5,618 bases of DNA from Opitutia bacterium. Its GTDB lineage: Bacteria; Verrucomicrobiota; Verrucomicrobiia; Opitutales; Seribacteraceae. Every line of letters starts with the position of its first letter. Within the stretch, counting starts at the first letter, position 1. The DNA lies in the NCBI GenBank assembly GCA_018695085.1, contig JABHOU010000649.1, forward strand, positions 1 through 5,618. The letters run 5' to 3'. A model generated the notes under the pieces. The model saw only the letters and a program-made list of their open reading frames with translations, had not been told where the DNA came from and did no database searches. The translations under genes were made by a program, and so were the position numbers. Positions 4,643-5,618 of this stretch are shown in pieces.

Positions 4643-5618
4643 TTACTTTAAAGGCAGGAGGAAGGATCCCGACAAGGTAATGACCAAGCCGAGTAATGAA
4701 ATAGCCGTCAATAGAACCGACCATGTCTTCAACGTCTCTTTTTCGGTAAACCCACTCAACCGCTGAACGACCCAGAAACCGCTATCGTTCATCCAGGAAA
4801 GTGTTATGGAGCCAAATCCAATAGCCAGAAAGATATAGACCGGATGGTAATCAAGCGCCGAACCATCCCCTATTACCGCAGACATCAGTCCCACTCCAGT
4901 TATCATCGCAACAGTTGCGGATCCTTGAGCAATACGGACCACTGCCGTGGCCAACCAAGCAAGCAAGACATAGGAAATGTTGAATTCCTTGGCCATACCC
5001 TCAATTACGTCACCTACCCCTGCTAGACGAATCATGCCACCAAATGCTCCACCCGCTCCGGTTATCAAGATGATGATACCTGCCGTACCGAGTGGACCTT
5101 CCAAAGCCGAACTCAGTTTTTGGGAAAGATCATCACCGGATCCTCGATGCTCTTGAACCAACTGTTTGCCAAGAAGCCATATCGCGACCCCAGCAGCACA
5201 AGACATTGCCACGTTCGGGTTCCCAAGGAAGGACAAATACTCAAAGATTGAAAGGTAGCCTTCAGACTTTAGAAAGCTTCCCGCAACAGCCGTCTTCATC
5301 ATCAGTTTCAAAACCGAAACTAGCGAGATCAAGACAACGGGCAAGGCTATGGGAAGAGAGGAGAAGAAAAGAGGCGGTAGCTCCTCGTCCTTCTTGTCGA
5401 CAATCTTGCGAAGTTCTTCTTTTGAGGTTCCCCCTACCTCACGCATCGGGATCTGATACTTGGCATCAAACCATGAAGCCATCTTAAGGACCAACAAAGC
5501 AGGCAAGATGCTAGCCAAAAGTCCGGCGATCATGGCATAGCCCAGATCCAGTTTCAGTCCGTCCGCAATCATGAGCGGTCCGGGAGTGGGAGGTACCATG
5601 GAATGGGTGATTGCTCCC
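4643..5618 (-). CDS. GntP-family sugar-acid:H+ symporter, C-terminal part (start outside window)
   Basis: GntP permeases are inner-membrane proton symporters for gluconate and related sugar or hydroxy acids. The frame is open to the window edge: codons before the first ATG (5599) read G-A-I-T-H-S and join MVPPTPGPL, giving the family motif THSxVPPTPGP, so that ATG is internal and not the start. About 324 residues are visible, and family members are about 440-470 long, so roughly the first quarter to third is missing. Counting from that internal Met, hydrophobic segments include about 19-43, 78-100, 128-149, 174-196, 208-240, 252-280 and 290-315. Other family signatures are ILITGAGGAFGGMIRLAGVG, VRIAQGSATVAMIT, and WMNDSGFWVV followed by GFTEKETLKTWSVL. 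It ends with a TAA and is followed after 32 bases by the TIM-barrel gene. The substrate is not determinable. No frameshift was seen. Confidence 0.95.
   Translation of the reverse strand, partial: GAITHSMVPPTPGPLMIADGLKLDLGYAMIAGLLASILPALLVLKMASWFDAKYQIPMREVGGTSKEELRKIVDKKDEELPPLFFSSLPIALPVVLISLVSVLKLMMKTAVAGSFLKSEGYLSIFEYLSFLGNPNVAMSCAAGVAIWLLGKQLVQEHRGSGDDLSQKLSSALEGPLGTAGIIILITGAGGAFGGMIRLAGVGDVIEGMAKEFNISYVLLAWLATAVVRIAQGSATVAMITGVGLMSAVIGDGSALDYHPVYIFLAIGFGSITLSWMNDSGFWVVQRLSGFTEKETLKTWSVLLTAISLLGLVITLSGSFLLPLK

Noticed and set aside
5597..5599. ATG at 5599 as the true start of the GntP permease
   Set aside because: The frame continues upstream to the window edge, and its codons complete the conserved THSxVPPTPGP motif. 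About 130 family-typical N-terminal residues would otherwise be missing.

Overview
The window is a stretch of bacterial chromosome in which every recognisable gene lies on the minus strand, so transcription runs from high to low coordinates. There is no sign of a phage, transposon, CRISPR array, tRNA or rRNA. The likely source is a member of the PVC group, probably a Verrucomicrobiota-like bacterium. This is inferred from moderate GC, a xylose-isomerase-like TIM-barrel protein with an N-terminal RR export signal of the MNRREF type (very common in Planctomycetota and Verrucomicrobiota), and a GntP permease beside it. The ThiE and TenI-like proteins look like those I know from Bacteroidota. This assignment rests on memory of the families, not on a search.

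Region 1 (about 5618 down to 3750) holds the C-terminal part of a GntP-family sugar-acid/H+ symporter, whose N-terminus is cut by the window edge. After a 32-base gap comes a complete exported sugar isomerase/epimerase-like TIM-barrel protein. Together they look like a small module for uptake and processing of a sugar acid or related hydroxy acid. The substrate cannot be read from the sequence.

Region 2 (3749 to 3516) is a 234-base non-coding leader. It contains a very clear thiamine pyrophosphate (TPP) riboswitch (about 3592-3685), followed by a candidate expression platform of mutually exclusive pairings that reach the thiC ribosome binding site.

Region 3 (3515 down to 1) is a tightly packed thiamine biosynthesis operon in the order thiC - thiS - tenI-like - thiE - thiG (only the first 17 codons of thiG are inside the window). 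ThiC makes the HMP-phosphate pyrimidine. ThiS carries sulfur on its Gly-Gly tail to ThiG, which builds the thiazole. A TenI-like protein probably tautomerises the ThiG product. ThiE joins pyrimidine and thiazole into thiamine phosphate. Junctions are 4-base overlaps or gaps of 7-10 bases, and ribosome binding sites are built into the ends of the preceding genes, which points to one polycistronic, translationally coupled mRNA under TPP control. thiF and thiH/thiO are not in the window and may lie further downstream.

I see no wholly new system here. The points most worth a second look are the ThiE/TenI-like tandem pair with reciprocal loss of conserved residues, the architecture of the riboswitch leader (including a 9-base inverted repeat that could compete with the aptamer), and the altered metal-ligand position in the exported TIM-barrel protein.
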